Source of the DNA: Pomphorhynchus laevis
Taxonomy: Eukaryota; Acanthocephala; Palaeacanthocephala; Echinorhynchida; Pomphorhynchidae
NCBI GenBank assembly: GCA_012934845.2
Contig: WNNJ02003451.1
Span: 62,001-126,000, forward strand
Length of the DNA: 64,000 nt
Direction: 5' to 3'
The notes beneath the pieces are model-generated. The model had not been told where the DNA came from and did not search any database. It was given only the letters and a program-made list of their open reading frames with translations. A program made the position numbers and the translations under genes. Every line of letters begins with the position of its first letter. Positions within the stretch are counted from its first letter, which is position 1. Of the stretch, positions 1-12,179 are shown in pieces.

Positions 1-961
1 TATACATTTTCTTTATCATTAATATTGGTTTTGTTAAGAACAGGGCTTTCTGGATAAATTTGTTCACCAATTGAATAAAAATTATTAGAATTAAATACAC
101 ATATATCACCAATGTATCGAAACATATATTTCATATATTTATATTGTTTAGATTTAGTTTTAACAAAGTTATGAACAAATTCATATTCTATAAAGCTTAA
201 AAACAAGTCAGCTATAATTGGGCTACTATTACCACCCATTGGAACACCTTTTACTTGTCTAAATATAGATGTCTCTACTTTTAAATAATTTTGATTTATC
301 AAAATATTTAAGGATTCTATTAATTCAATTTTATCCATATATTTATATTTACTTGATGGTTTAATTTTTGTTAGTTAGGCGTTATAATTATTATAACATA
401 TATATGTATATCTTTTTCCGAATATAAGATTAATTAATTTTACTAACGTTTATTAAATATCTACTAAATCTAGATTTGCATAAAGCGTACTAAAATCGTA
501 TGTATTTATATTTTGGAAATTTATTCCTTTTGTCTGTTCTAAAATTCTTTTGTAGAATTAATACTGAAATAGTGTTTTAAACCAGTATTAATTTCGATTA
601 CCTTACAATACTATTTAAAGTGTGCTTTAATTACTTTAAGTATTTTGTTCATATAGACAGAGAGTGGTTTTAATGTACATTTAAACGCAATATATATGAA
701 CCTAGGTTTTATCGGATTTTTATATAATTTTGGATTCCAACATAATATATGTATAGTTTTATTACCTGATTCAACCTTTATACCCTTTTTATCCATTATA
801 GAACAATGACTTGCAATAATTGTTTCAAAACTCAACTCACTACGTTCACATGTTGGATTTACATTTAAATCATTAGAATTAACTTATTTCAACAGTATAT
901 CATAATAAAGCTTTTTGCAAATGATGACAAAGTTATTACTAGCTTTGTCAATTAAATCAGC
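1..961 (-). pseudogene. Naiad-like Penelope RT fragment, copy A
   Basis: Minus-strand remnant of a Penelope-like element reverse transcriptase, read from about 961 down to the window edge. In order it shows IDKASNNFVIICKK, the block HCSIMDKKGIKVESG (about 770-835), a motif-A-like block near 480-510, MDKIELIES near 315-340, VKGVPMGGNSSPIIADL near 205-260, then RYIGDICVF near 100-125. Other copies in this window have YIDD at that last site; here the first catalytic Asp reads Gly. Stops and frame changes lie upstream of the MDKIEL block. Naiad membership is by similarity to the longer copy at 24094-26792. A dead copy; its C-terminus is off the window. Confidence 0.85.
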
Positions 962-966
962 TAACT

Positions 967-1305
967 GAGTCTACGTATTTAATATAATTATAAAATAAAC
1001 AAAACATAATAATGCTAAATCAAAATTTAATAATTAAATAATAAAATTAATAATTGTTTTTAGATTTTCTATAATTTAAATCAAGTTAAAAAAATGAAAT
1101 TTAAAATAAACGTCATTTTTATGAATTGACTAATAAATAACAGACGTTGTATCAGAATAAGAATTAGAGGCCATCAGGAGGAACTGCTATGCTATTAGGT
1201 TTCGGCCCCTAACTTCTCTACACAACATAGCAGCGGGGCCAAATACATGCTAATGATGTGTTTCCTCCGATAAAACTATCTAGTATCTTATTCTAATACA
1301 AAGTA
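967..1305 (-). other. Conserved 3' terminal region of Naiad copy B
   Basis: Non-coding block just downstream of the Naiad reading frame (sense on the minus strand). It contains a roughly 150-nt structured part (about 1140-1300) and an AT-rich tail ending near a TAAATACGTAGACTCAGTTA-like end (sense). The same block recurs at 6422-6600, 23715-24093, 49235-49535, 61200-61400 and 61530-61670. In sense orientation it carries GAAAC, 21 nt, then CTGATGG; other copies have CTGATGA. Hairpins and a closing AGAGG/CCTCT helix are visible. A role in RNA processing or priming is inference. Confidence 0.7.
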
Positions 1306-1307
1306 TA

Positions 1308-2345
1308 TTATCTATTATTCATCCATATAAATTTGCCACTTAAGAGTTTAAATTTATTCTTTATATTATAGTGTTGATTTATATATTTTACTATTTCCTG
1401 CTTGATGTTATTTTTATAGTAACCTGGTTTGAAATATGTATCTATTAAATTATTTAAATGATTTTGAAGAAAGCTAATATCATTACATATTGTTGCAATT
1501 CTTAAAATTTCATTATTTAATGTATTATATTTTATATTATATGGTATGCATGAATGCTCATGCAAAAATATGTTTCTTGTAAATTTAAATATGTCCATCT
1601 TTACGATATAAATTAATAGTAGTTTTAGTTAATGTTAATTAAATGTTCATATCTAGATATACACATTCTTTATCATTAATATTGGTTTTGTTAAGAATAA
1701 GGCTTTCTGGATAAATGTGCTCACTAATTGAATAAAAATTATTTAAATTAAATACACATATATCATCAATGTATCGAAACATATATTTCATATATTTATT
1801 TATTTTAGATTTAGTTTTTACACAGTTATGAACAAATTCATATTCTATGAAGCTTAAAAACAAGTCAGCTATAATTGGGCTACTATTACCACCCATTGGA
1901 ACACCTTTTACTTGTCTAAATATAGATGTCCCTAGTTTTAAATAATTTTGATTTATCAAAATATTTAAGAATTCTATTAATTCAATTTTATCCATATATT
2001 TATATTTACTTGATGGTTTAATTTTTGTTAGATAGGCGTTATAATTATTATAACATATATATGTGTTATAATAGTTGTTATTATATAGTTATCCTTTAAT
2101 TTAGTAAGTTCTTTATACATATCTTTATTAATTTTATCTTTCCTTTTATAATTGTTTGTTATTTTCATTTTATTTTTAATTTTATCAAATATATAATCTT
2201 TCCAAATGTTTATATTAGATATATTCGAGCTTTCACTATTAATCAGCTTACTAAAGTAAGCATTTAAGTTATTATATAACGAATCGTAAATTTTATTTTT
2301 GTCGTTGTTATTATTTATTCTATATTTATAATAAAAATTTAATAT
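1308..2345 (-). pseudogene. Naiad-like Penelope RT fragment, copy B
   Basis: Second minus-strand Naiad copy. From 1995 down, it reads MDKIELIEFLNILINQNYL, then VKGVPMGGNSSPIIADL, then FRYIDDICVF with both active-site Asp intact (118-aa frame, 1639-1995). After a one-base frameshift near 1598-1640 the C-terminal tail continues (1308-1598, ending KFIWMNNR). The C-terminus has no GIY-YIG domain, consistent with the N-terminal placement seen in the copy at 24094. Upstream, 2060-2345 carries an earlier piece (KDNYIITTI-like), but the RT finger region between is deleted. Broken and inactive. Confidence 0.85.
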
Positions 2346-3469
2346 TTAAAAGTTAAATCACTATTCATTAAAAGGTAATAATAGGTTTATAAAAATCACA
2401 GAGAAAATGTATTTCTTAAAAATTATTTTTTGTAGAAAAAAATCTGTGATTTTTTAAATTTGAAATTCTTGCCAAATTTTTAAAGTCAGTAAAAGTAAAA
2501 TTGATAGTCACCAAATATTTATATTATGTAATATTAATATTATGTGATATATTAATGACATATTAACGAATTTTAGAACGCCAAATAGAAAGTGTGATGA
2601 TACCAATAACAACGTTTCAATATAATTTTAATATTTGAAAATATTCTCAATTAACTAATAAGGAAATAACCTTTATAAGAAACATCCGATCGTTTGACAT
2701 CAATTAACTGTCTCCAAAAAGTAACAAACTTATATATTTTGCTAAAACATTGGCCACCTAGAGAAGAACGATCGTCTAAACGCTCAAAAAAGCAAAAAGA
2801 TATCGTTAAACAAGTACGGCCGTTTTGTCAAATAAAATGACATACGATTACATAAAAAAGTAGAACGAAACACTTATCGATTACAAGGAATATACGTTTT
2901 CGTTTCTTTTTCCTTATCTCTTTATTTCCAACTGCACAGTTGTGAATTTCGAAGTTCTTCACTTATTACTGACAGTGAAAGGAATAAAGATTGCCAAACT
3001 TTGATACGTTCTTGTAGAAATACTTGCAAAAACAAAGAACTCTATGATCAATGCAGCAAAATTAGTAAATGTCAAGCACACTGATATGATTTGATACAGA
3101 TGATGAGTATCAAATGCTTTGTATAAAAAAGAAAAACGAGAAAAATTATAACAATTAATACAAAGCATTTAGAGTAGGTTGCTTTTATTAATCAAAGCAT
3201 TTTCAAAAAATCTTAGCTCTCCCTTGAATTATCTCAATAGAATTGATACCTTTACTTTTTAAACTTCGTGTATTGTATTTAATCCATAACTGATAACGCT
3301 ATCCAATTTCATTCTAGCATTTAGGTAATTAAATATTTCAGATCAGATAACGGAGTATACGGATTTTATATTTTTTATAAATTACAAATAAAGATAAATT
3401 AGTTTCTCGGTTTCGGGATTCCAACAACTAGTATCTAAAATCCCGTGTGATGCCAGATTATCAGACTGT
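2346..3469. other. AT-rich stretch without a supported gene
   Basis: About 1.1 kb of low-GC DNA. A 69-codon open frame on the minus strand (2959-3168) has a short hydrophobic run but matches nothing I recognise and has no support. No tandem repeat or RNA gene is visible. Confidence 0.5.
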
Positions 3470-4355
3470 GATTCGGGACAAGTGAAGACTTGGCCGATGG
3501 AGCTCGTGAGTGGTCCGCGTTTACCAGGTTGGAGTGTCCAGCGGTTAAAGAACACCAGAAACATTGGACATATGCTATTTATTCGGTCAAACAAGCGGCT
3601 CTTATGAACTCAGCGACCATTACCGAGGCCCGCGTCAAGTTGCTAGCAGTGAGTAGCGCTCACGCTGGTGATTTCCTGAGCGAACTTCCCGTTAGCTCAA
3701 TAGGCACTCGGCTGGATGACGCTAGCATCACAGTAGCCGTCGCAATCCGATTGGGAATTCGGCTTTGTGCTCCGTATCGGTGCATCTGCGGAGGAAGTTA
3801 ATAACGTGTGAAATCACAGGCTGGACTGTTGCCGATCAAACTCTCGCCATTTCCGTCATGCCGACGCTAACAATCTACTAAAGAAGGCATTGACGTCCGC
3901 TGACTTCCTTTCGCGTTTGGAGCATACATGAGTCTGCAGGGTTGATGGCAGACTATCTGACGGTGGAACTATGATTCCCTGGTCGTCAGGTAGACTGCTA
4001 CTGTGGGACTTCAGTTGTGTAGATACCACAGCTCCCAGCAACCTTAGCAGTTCGGTATATAGCGCGGCTAGTGTTGCAAAGAACGCCGAAACTATGAAAG
4101 TCCACAAATATGATAATATTGACATCCGCCAATATATTTTCATACCAGTGGTAGTTGAAAGCACAGGAGCGATCAGGCCAGTGTCTCTCACGTTTCTTCA
4201 TGAACTCGGTGCACAATTAATCCGCGCAACTTCCGAACCCCGAGCCCCTGATTTCCTGTTCCAACGGATCAGCGTAGCCGTTCAGTGGAGAAATGCATCA
4301 TGCATGATGGAGAGCATGAGCGGAGGAAGGTCGTCGATGCTGCTTCCGTGATGAG
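3470..4355 (+). pseudogene. Family R retroelement, C-terminal endonuclease-like fragment
   Basis: Plus-strand fragment of the C-terminal third of an RT-encoding element. Two frames: 3490-3801 shows SSAHAGDFLSELPVSSIGTR, LDDASITVAVAIRLGIRLC, then APYRCICGG (start of a Cys/His cluster); 3971-4351 shows IPWSSGRLLLWDFSCVDT and later YIFIPVVVESTGAI, FLHELGAQL, FLFQRISVAVQ. The family pattern as I know it is a C.C...H..C cluster followed by PDG(x)nIPW(x)nWD, a PD-(D/E)XK-like nuclease core; the PD part is lost here between 3801 and 3971. GC content is clearly above the flanks. The RT itself is absent. Exact classification of this family is uncertain. Confidence 0.7.
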
Positions 4356-4719
4356 TAGTAGCGTGATATTTCCGTATCTAAGTCGGCTCGTCATAAAGTT
4401 ATCAAGACAGCACGACAAATATTTTCATGAATTGACTAATTAATAACAGTCGTTGTACCAGAATTAGGAAAACAATTGCAAAACAATTTTTTTAAAACAA
4501 TCATTTTTACTTTGCCTGAAGAAAAAAAACAGTCAAAGAAATTGACTTTTATTTTATTTATAAATGAAATTGTAAATAATAATTAAAAATAATTATATAA
4601 TATTTTATACAATAAAGCTATAATAACTTGTTATTTATAAAATTAACTTATTATTTTTAAATTAAAATAATGCTAAATAAAATTCAAATAATTAAATAAT
4701 GTATAATTATACATAAAAA
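4356..4719. other. AT-rich spacer with a Naiad 3' scrap
   Basis: At 4426-4470 there is a minus-strand scrap of the Naiad 3' region (TGAATTGACTAATTAATAAC followed by a CAGTCGTTGTACCAGAAT variant). The rest, to 4719, is AT-rich and shows no reading frame or repeat I can name. Confidence 0.5.
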
Positions 4720-5330
4720 TGGGAACATATTTAGTAAAATACCACCTTTTCCAGTTCTCATATTTTGCTCCTTTGATAAAATAATAAAGATAAAACGTAA
4801 TTATCTACCTGACATTTTCAGCCTCATCAATCCTGTCCAAAATCCACGTTCATTCCACTATACGACCTTGATCGTACTTTGTTTTGCCCATTTTAGCTTA
4901 GTCCACCTGGATAATCACGCTACTCCCATAGATTAGCGATTTATCTTGCTTTTTTAGAACCATTTCTAACATTACCTCGCGGCAATAATTTCGCCAATCG
5001 GCGACCATAGCAGAGGATAACGTAAAATTCTGAAATTCAATAAAGTTATACCAACACAGCTTTACCCAATTAAATACGACAATTTTCAAACCAAGTGCCC
5101 TCGAGTGCCGAAATAAAATGTCGATTTGCTTTGTTTCCATTTCCAGGACATCGGACACCGTGCACATTTAAATGCACTTCACATTTTGTTTTCTTTTTAT
5201 GTGTATTACAAAATAAGTTTGTCTTTATGATACCTTCAAATTTAAATAAAAAGAAGGGAATCACCATATTCACAAACATCTTTAAGCCACTGAATACATG
5301 TATCTTCTTTTTTGAATGGCCCAGATACTA
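4720..5330 (-). pseudogene. Merlin/IS1595-like DDE transposase remnant
   Basis: Minus-strand traces of an ISXO2/IS1595-type transposase, the class used by Merlin DNA transposons. From 5279 down: an N-terminal part ending GTWFEN; then, after a frame change, a 4898-5167 frame with VKLCWYNFIEFQNFTLS, MVADWRNYCREVMLEM and a catalytic-region run VIIQVD; then a stop where the family has Glu, followed by AKMGKTKYDQGRIVE before another stop. In the family this region reads VDE.K.GK.KY..GR.VEG. Later catalytic residues are lost. The plus-strand text at about 4733-4775 resembles an end motif also seen at 55383-55425 and, inverted, near 6335-6390, suggesting related non-autonomous elements. Confidence 0.75.
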
Positions 5331-5663
5331 GGGTGACAATATTTAATAGCATGTTGATCTGAAAAATAAGTAACGAGATGTATATCGAATTAACTCTATG
5401 ATATCAACGGAATATTTTTTTATTACCTTCCTTTAACACTCCTGCGCATTCCACTTCCCATCATTCCCCCTTCCCTTTCCCCTGTCCCCCTTCCCCCATT
5501 CACCAATCTCCCCGTCCATCTTCCCCATTCCTCAATCCTCACATTATATTTTCCAAATTCTCCTATTCCACCGTGGAATTAAGATTTCCTTATTTTTAAT
5601 TGTGAAGATGGACTAAATTTAATTTCCACAATTAAATTGTGAAATTTTTAATTGTGAAAATTT

Positions 5664-5694
5664 AAATAAGATGTATTAGGAACACATCTTATTT
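5664..5694. repeat. Short inverted repeat (hairpin)
   Basis: Arms AAATAAGATGT and ACATCTTATTT (11 bp, perfect) around a 9-nt loop, inside an AT-rich stretch (5340-5700) that has no gene. Pyrimidine-rich plus-strand sequence lies at 5440-5530. Confidence 0.7.
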
Positions 5695-5699
5695 CCAAT

Positions 5700-6390
5700 T
5701 TCTAGGATGTCTTACACAACAAAACAGTCTTAATGGCGTCCATTGGAATATTTTATGGAGGAAAGAAAAAATACAAATAGTGGATGGACCTTTATTTGGG
5801 CGAATACGGTTGGAGGCGAAATTCGCGTGTGAATAGCTTACCTCTATTTGAAAAGCTTTTAGACGACATTAAATACTTATTTTAAGTTATACATTTCATC
5901 AAAATGATTTTTTTTCATTATTATGATGAAAACCTAAATTGAACATTTCTTCTCGAATAAAACACTAAATTTCCGTTCACCTGAGAGTTTATTTGAGCAA
6001 AACTTTTGATAGTTGGTATATTCGACTTGGCTGATTCAAATAATATGAAATAATGGTTTTTTTATCATAATTGAAAAATTTGAGAAAAAAAAACTTTTTA
6101 TCTAAAAAATAATTTTTATCATAATTTTTTTAACTTTTACTTGATATACTTTTTATATGTTATGAACAATTGTCTATTGATTAGGTATTTAACGTTTCAG
6201 GTGGTAATACGCCCTACACATTTTTATTTTTTTTTCAAATAAATCAAAAATTAAATATCTCGTAATATGATTATCGTCGGTTAAAAGCCGAATAAGCACG
6301 TACGCATTTTACTAATACATTCCGTTATACAAAATATGAGAACCGAAAAAAGGCGGTATTTAACTAAACATTTCCAAATAAATAATTGTT
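5700..6390 (-). repeat. Interspersed repeat, copy 1
   Basis: About 690 bp that match, in inverted orientation, 58910-59520 plus 55375-55480. Shared landmarks (given in the other copies' orientation) are ACGACCTGAAACGTTAA, AAAAGTATATCAAGTAAAAG, GTCTAAAAGCTTTTCAAA, and the end block ATACCGCCTTTTnnCGGTTCTCATATT. There is no long reading frame. It is most simply a non-autonomous DNA transposon; the end block resembles the one beside the Merlin-like remnant at 4720, so mobilisation by that family is a reasonable inference but unproven. Confidence 0.65.
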
Positions 6391-6421
6391 ATATACGATT
6401 ATATTAAGTTTAAATATAAAA

Positions 6422-7470
6422 TTAAATTGACTAATAAATAACAGACGTTGTATCAGAATAAGAATTAGAGGTCATCAGGAGGAACTGCTATGCTATCAGG
6501 TTTCAGCCCCTAACTCTTCTACCCAACATAGAGGCGGCGCAAATACATGCTAATGATGTATTTCCTCTAATAAAACTATCTAGTATCTTATTCTAATGCA
6601 AAGTATATTATTTATTATCCATCCATAAAAATTTGCCGCTTGAGAGTTTAAATTTATTCTTTATATTATTGTGTTGATTTATATATTTTACTATTTCCTG
6701 CTTGATGTTATTTTTATAGTAACCTGGTTTGAAATATGTATCTATTAAATTATTTAAATGATTTTGAAGAAAGCTAATATCATTACATATTGTTGCAATT
6801 CTTAAAATTTCATTATTTAATGTATTATATTTTATATTATATGGTATGCATGAATGCTCCTGCAAAAATATGTTTCTTGTAAATTTAAATATGCCATCTT
6901 TACGATATAAATTAATAGTAGTTTTAGTTAATGTTAATTTAATGTTCATATCTAGATATACACCTTCTTTATCATTAATATTGGTTTTGTTAAGAATAAG
7001 GCTTTCTGTATAAATGTGCTCACTAATTGAATAAAAATTATTAGAATTAAATACACATATATCATCAATGTATGGAAACATATATTTCATATATTTATAT
7101 TGTTTAGATTTAGTTTTTACACAGTTATGAACAAATTCGTATTCTATAAAGCTTAAAAACAAGTCAGCTATAATTGGGTTACTATTACCACCCATTGGAA
7201 CACCTTTTACTTGTCTAAATATAGATGTCCCTACTTTTAAATAATTTTGATTTCTCAAAATATATAAGGATTCTATTAATTCAATTTTATCCATATATTT
7301 ATATTTATTTGATGGTTTAATTTTTGTTAGATAGGCGTTATAATTATTATAACATATATATGTATATCTTTTTCCGAATGTAAGATTAATTAATTTTTCT
7401 AATGCATATTTAATATCTACTAAATCTAGATTTGTATAAAGCGTACTAAAATCGTACGTATTTTTATTCT
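6422..7470 (-). pseudogene. Naiad-like Penelope RT, copy C
   Basis: Best preserved RT C-terminal half: one uninterrupted 228-codon frame at 6608-7294 beginning MDKIELIESLYILRNQNYL, through VKGVPMGGNSNPIIADL, FPYIDDICVF (YIDD intact) and the thumb region, ending KFLWMDNK. The GN at the NSNP step replaces NSSP of other copies. Upstream (7300-7465) the motif-A region is recognisable (the DFSTLYTN-like block) before truncation at about 7470. 6422-6600 is its 3' region with the GAAAC-N21-CTGATGA signature. 5'-truncated, so it lacks the GIY-YIG part. Confidence 0.85.
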
Positions 7471-8489
7471 AAATACAAAATCATTGTATTTTGTTTAAAG
7501 GAAACAACTGTTTAATCTCAAGTTATTTTCCGAGTTATTTTCCAACTAATATAATTATCAATAGTAATTAAAAAAGAAATAAGAATACAACTTAGGATTG
7601 TACATAAAGTCTAATATTTCTAATAATTGTTCATGACAACTGCCAAATAATGAAGTCTAAAGACTTCATTATTGACAAGCATTTTGTGAATTTAAATTTT
7701 TGATATTTAATTTTATTAAAGTTCGAGCGAATTTTTGAACAAATCTCGATTTGTCGAACAAAGTTTGATGCTTTGTTTCTAAATGCACTTTCATGACCTA
7801 ATTAATAACATGACAAACTCGAATAAACTGGTATCAAATTATCGATACCAGTATTATCGAAAATATCAAATTATCGAAAAAAAATGGAAAAATTATTAGG
7901 AAAATTTATAGGAAATTACCGATGACTCATCATAATTACGATGAATTGACACATCGTAATTAGGATAATTTACGGTAAACTTAATTATCAATCATTAGTA
8001 ATATAATAGTAATAGTAATAATCAATTATTAAAAAAATAATTAAAAATTTAATTTAAAATAAGTTTTGATACACAGCCATTATAGATTCATGAATTACGA
8101 TTTAAGTATATGACTATTTTAAGAATTTCCCAACCGATACTTGTGACCATATCTGTTTTAGTATATGATTTATGTACACAATAAACTAAGTAGAAGCCAA
8201 CAATTTTAATTAGATCCGTTTAATTTTTATTACTACATACCATAAATTGGATACTATTTTTTGGTGTATGTAAATGGATACTTTTAGATCGCTACTTATT
8301 TACGATTTAAATACAACCAACAAATTGACACAATTTCACTGATAAAAATTAAATAGATGAGATTAACAATATTTTAATAAGATTAGATTATTTAAAATTA
8401 AAAATTATTTAAAATAAATGTTAAATTATTAAAATTTATTAATGCTAATATTATTAATTGTAAAAATCAATGTCCGAAGAAAGTTCTTG
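7471..8489. other. AT-rich intergenic stretch with small palindromes
   Basis: No reading frame. Two clean inverted repeats: 7646-7673 (12-bp arms AATAATGAAGTC, 4-nt loop) and 7827-7852 (9-bp arms ACTGGTATC, 8-nt loop). Otherwise low-complexity A/T sequence. Confidence 0.6.
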
Positions 8490-11130
8490 TAAATCCTCTA
8501 CATCTTAGTCGTCAACTTACCACAAGCCTACCATGCTCTTGCCCTTTGGATCCGTGGCCAGAATGCTGACAATATTTCTGCGTTGGATGGCGATGCTAAC
8601 GTTTTGGAAAAAATGAAGTAGCACGTGAATCCCCAGTAACTTGTTTAATAGTTTTCCTTTTTCCTTAACAAAAGCTAAAGCCGAAAAGCCTAATTATCCA
8701 TAGGTTTCCACTCCAAACGGGCAAAATATGTAGGACATCGTCAAGTCAGCGTATTGCAGCCGTTTCCGCTCTTCGGTATATAAAGCTGTTTCGCCCACTC
8801 TTCTGGTTGTGTTCCTAACATTGATGGCCACTAGGATGTTCACTGCAGGTGGTGTTCTACATCAAACATTTCCCTTCACGCCAAGGGAAAGTGGTCACTC
8901 CATCATGACGTCGACCGTCCGATCTGTATACATTGAATGGTTTTTAATGTTTGAAGCGTTAACGGTGTTGATGATTCTGCTTATCATTGAATTTATTTCC
9001 GCATGAATGGGGAATCTCTCTCGAAATTCTGCATGCCAATCAGTGTCATCCTGACCCATCAACAGACGCTTCACAATGACATGTTTGTGGAGCACATGTA
9101 GGAAAGTCGAGGCTTAGGAAAATGCTCAGTCTCACACTCTCGTTATCAAACAAAGTTCACAGGGCACCAATCAAAACTATGCTGAGCCAAGCACCCGACT
9201 CGTTGGTGAAGACCGCTATAATTCTCACTCAAGATGCCTCGCCTTCCGAACCTTAAATTAAATATTCAGGAGCTCGTTTGATGAGGGGGGAGTCCCAAGT
9301 AGATTGTTTATGACTATTAGTCGGTGCCTCATTGATACCCATCTTGGCCAACCAAGTTAAGTATCCAGCGTAAAAATGAGCGCAACGTGCATAGTTATTC
9401 AGAATAAGGTTTTCAGTCATTCATTGTCACTACAGATGATAAAAGCCGGAAGAGCAATGTCCGCTGAACTGTGGATCCTTAAATCAACGAACAGCACGGG
9501 CAATGAAGATTGACGCCTAGCATCGTTCGTAATCGCGCAATTTGTGATGTGAGATGAATATTTTCTAAGGACACCGTCAAGCTTATAAAGTTCCATATTC
9601 ATGTTGAAGTGAATAGTTGTACGGAACTTATAAAGCAGTTTTGGCATGTACAACTAGTTCCTTACAAGGAAAAGTTCCTCGTGAGCAGGAAGCTCTCAAA
9701 CCCTAGTGCACATCAATACCAATTGCTTCTCGCTATGGGACAAATCTTTCGGTGAATTCTCTTCAAAGACAACGCTTCCAAGGATTTGCAAATTTTCCCG
9801 ACTAATCACTTTTATGTTTGTGGCTATGGATGAAAATTTAGTTGTCATCTGTTCGATTTCATGTTCCCCCATATTCAGGAACATGAACTCACATTTACTG
9901 TCTTCATTAAGTTCCAGATCTACCCGGTTAGCTGCTGCCAAAATCATCTCCAAATCGTGCAGCACAACATAGGCATCTTCTCTATGTGTTGTGTCGTCCA
10001 AATTCCACACATTAAAGGTGGTTTGAAGATAGTTCAAAATAAGATTTACTGCTAGAGCAAAACCAATTGGACTAATGAGATCGCCCTGTTGAACGCCTAT
10101 TTTTGACCAAATTATTCAGTCTTCATATACAAGAGGTGTCTGAGAGCCGTAGGCAGAATGAAAATATGGAAATGCTTCCGGGACGTGTTCTTTTACTGCT
10201 TCGAGAAGCACTCAACGATTTATGATGTTAAAATCATTTCGAAAGTCTATTTGGGAACAACTGTGGGGTGTTAGCAGTTCATTATGAATGATTGGACTGC
10301 GTGAACAATCGCTTTTGACTCTACAGGGTTACAGCACCCGAGTTGATATGGACAGAAATGATCACCTACTTTTGTGGTATCTTTACACACAATACCTTTG
10401 CATCAATGCGAAGGAGTGTGCTTCTGATTGCGATTGGGCGAATCCCGCCATCCTTATTTATTGAGTGTTACATAAGTACGCTGAAAATAAATCTTAATTC
10501 CTTTTATGACTATATCGCCATTCATAAAAACATCGATTGCACTACATAGAACGACTTCAGAGACGGAACTGCATCACCTGAAGCTATAAGACATCATGTC
10601 TTTCGAATGCTGAGGGTGAAGGCCATTTATTCCGAGTCACGAACCATTTGCGAAACTCGATATGGCCCTTCTTATCTCGAAAGAGTTTGAATAACTCGAA
10701 TTTACCGGAGGATAGTTCTGGGGAATTAAACTATCTCTGTCTGAAGGGTGCATTTCCTTAAGGGTCTGAAAGGCACTCTCTACATTGTTAGCAAATGAAT
10801 CAGATGATGTAAGTGGCCGCACGGCGCCGCGAACATCACAATCCGCAAGTTTGATAGAAACTCGCTCGCTCAAGGTTTTTGATTTCGGAGCCTTCGCGTG
10901 GGCATTATTTTTCATTGGATATTGCAGTGGTCTAATTGTTGAAAAATTTAAAGAAAGCAATCACCAAATTTCAAAATTTTATCATTGATGATATATGTAA
11001 GAGATCGCTAGGATGATTTACCTGATGTAAGCACGAGTCAAAATAAAGTGAACAAACGAAGCCAGCTTGTTGGAATGTTCCCATCCGCACAATCATTTAA
11101 TACGCGGGTAAATGCTTTGGCTATTTGATA
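8490..11130 (-). pseudogene. Family R retroelement, RT plus C-terminal domain, degenerate
   Basis: A long but badly frameshifted minus-strand copy read from 11130 down. N-terminal: LNDCADGNIPTSWLRLF (11050-11120), then VSIKLADCDVRGAVRPLTSS and RRAISSFANGS (10637-10960). RT core: VQQGDLISPIGFAL (10050-10100) followed by WNLDDTTH (9696-10037), the LDD catalytic pair of a Y/F-L-D-D box with Tyr changed to Asn. Thumb: MPKLLYKFRTT and SSLPVLFVDLRIHSS (9417-9653). C-terminal tail at 8500-8800 reads YIFCPFGVETYG and VSIAIQRRNIVSILAT across frames, matching the tail of the 3470-4355 fragment. So element order is RT, thumb, Cys/His cluster, nuclease-like tail. Non-functional. LINE-like, but I cannot fix its clade. 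Confidence 0.7.
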
Positions 11131-11164
11131 TCTAGCTTCCTTGTGAATTCTTTTCAGAACCGAT

Positions 11165-11835
11165 TTAAAGAGTTTCACTTTTCCCTTAAACCCTTCGTCC
11201 GTGACAAGGTCCGCTCGTATAACTTAATTCTCCGTGACATCAGCCGTATCCGCCCCTCTATCGACTTCCGTTCTTGTATGTATCTTCTTTCATCCCTTCT
11301 TTTTTCCCTAAAATCGATTACTGCCTTACCTTTTTGCCAATTCTCCAAAATCCATCATCCTACCCCTACAACGAATAATCAACACCGCCGTTCGAGTGCT
11401 CTTTCGTCTCCGTCGCTTCGATCACACATCCACATATTTTGCCCAACTCTCCTGGCCCACCATCCACATCCGCATCAAACTCCGCCTTCTTCTCGTTACC
11501 TTTCGTCTCATCGCTGTCGGCTCCCCATCGTTCATCAACCTTCCTTTCTTAGACGACACTCGCCCCACCTCGCTATCGCTTCGTTCCTGTCATACCCTAT
11601 TACTCCACGTTCCTAATTACTCCAACAACTACGGTATCCGATCCTTCCTCGTCGCCGCCTCACTCGCCTGGAATCAACTCCCTCTCGACGTCCGCCGCGC
11701 TCCCTCCTTTATCACATTCAAACACCTCCTCCGTTCACACCTTCTCGACATCTGATTCACAGTCTTGTTTTGTTGTGGTCATGTAAGCGTGCGCTGGCAC
11801 GCATTTGCCACTTTTAAATAAATCTTTTTTTAACC
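11165..11835 (+). pseudogene. LINE B 3' end fragment
   Basis: 5'-truncated LINE B. The 11396-11755 frame gives the RT C-terminal segment (LFRLRRFDHTSTYFAQLSWP, LDDTRPTSLSLRSCHTLL, FLVAASLAWNQLPLDVRRAP, ending HLLDI), near-identical to the C-terminal part of the copy at 55852-58900. A 3' UTR with hairpin GCGTGCGCTGGCACGC at 11787-11802 follows, then ATTTGCCAC and an AT tail AAATAAATC. The N-terminal piece (11165-11395) is in another frame, so the copy is dead. Confidence 0.9.
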
Positions 11836-11925
11836 TGCAACGGACACTAACATTAATCGCGAGTGTTAAATAATTTTTTGAAACGCTGAGACAACTGGAT
11901 TTTACGACACGTAAAGCTGGGTTAT

Positions 11926-12165
11926 TTACAGACTGTTAAAGTTGTAATCCAGAAAATGTACGACCAAACCCCTCACACCTGGAACAAGGGCCCCATGAAC
12001 CCAGAATTTTCCAGATTTAGTGATTCTACAAAACACTTTGCAAATTGGACATTCCCACTCGTCAGGGACAGATTGAGCGCAGTGGGTAGCGTCAAACTTA
12101 GGAGACACAGACTAGGCAAAATGCGGATCCCTTTCGTATAAAAGGTATGACGATTTAGCGACGGT
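11926..12165 (-). other. Unrecognised Cys-rich open frame
   Basis: Minus-strand frame containing FDATHCAQSVPDEWECPICK and CRITKSGKFWVHG, a CxxC pair with further Cys and His that could be a zinc finger like those at the N-termini of LINE ORFs. It lies just beyond the LINE B tail (11835) and before a tandem duplication. Only about 60-70 codons. I do not recognise the protein; it may be an element fragment or noise. Confidence 0.3.
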
Positions 12166-12179
12166 TGGTGATTCTGTCG

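Noticed and set aside
1140-1300. Canonical hammerhead ribozyme in the Naiad 3' region
   Set aside because: The core strands are in the order GAAAC then CTGATGA with 21 nt between, which leaves no room for stems I and III; no standard fold could be drawn. Kept only as a finding.
2959-3168. 69-codon hydrophobic frame as a membrane protein
   Set aside because: Short, in AT-rich DNA, no homology, no neighbouring coding signal.
5095-5331. Plus-strand 78-codon frame over the Merlin relic
   Set aside because: The minus strand carries recognisable transposase motifs; the plus frame has none.
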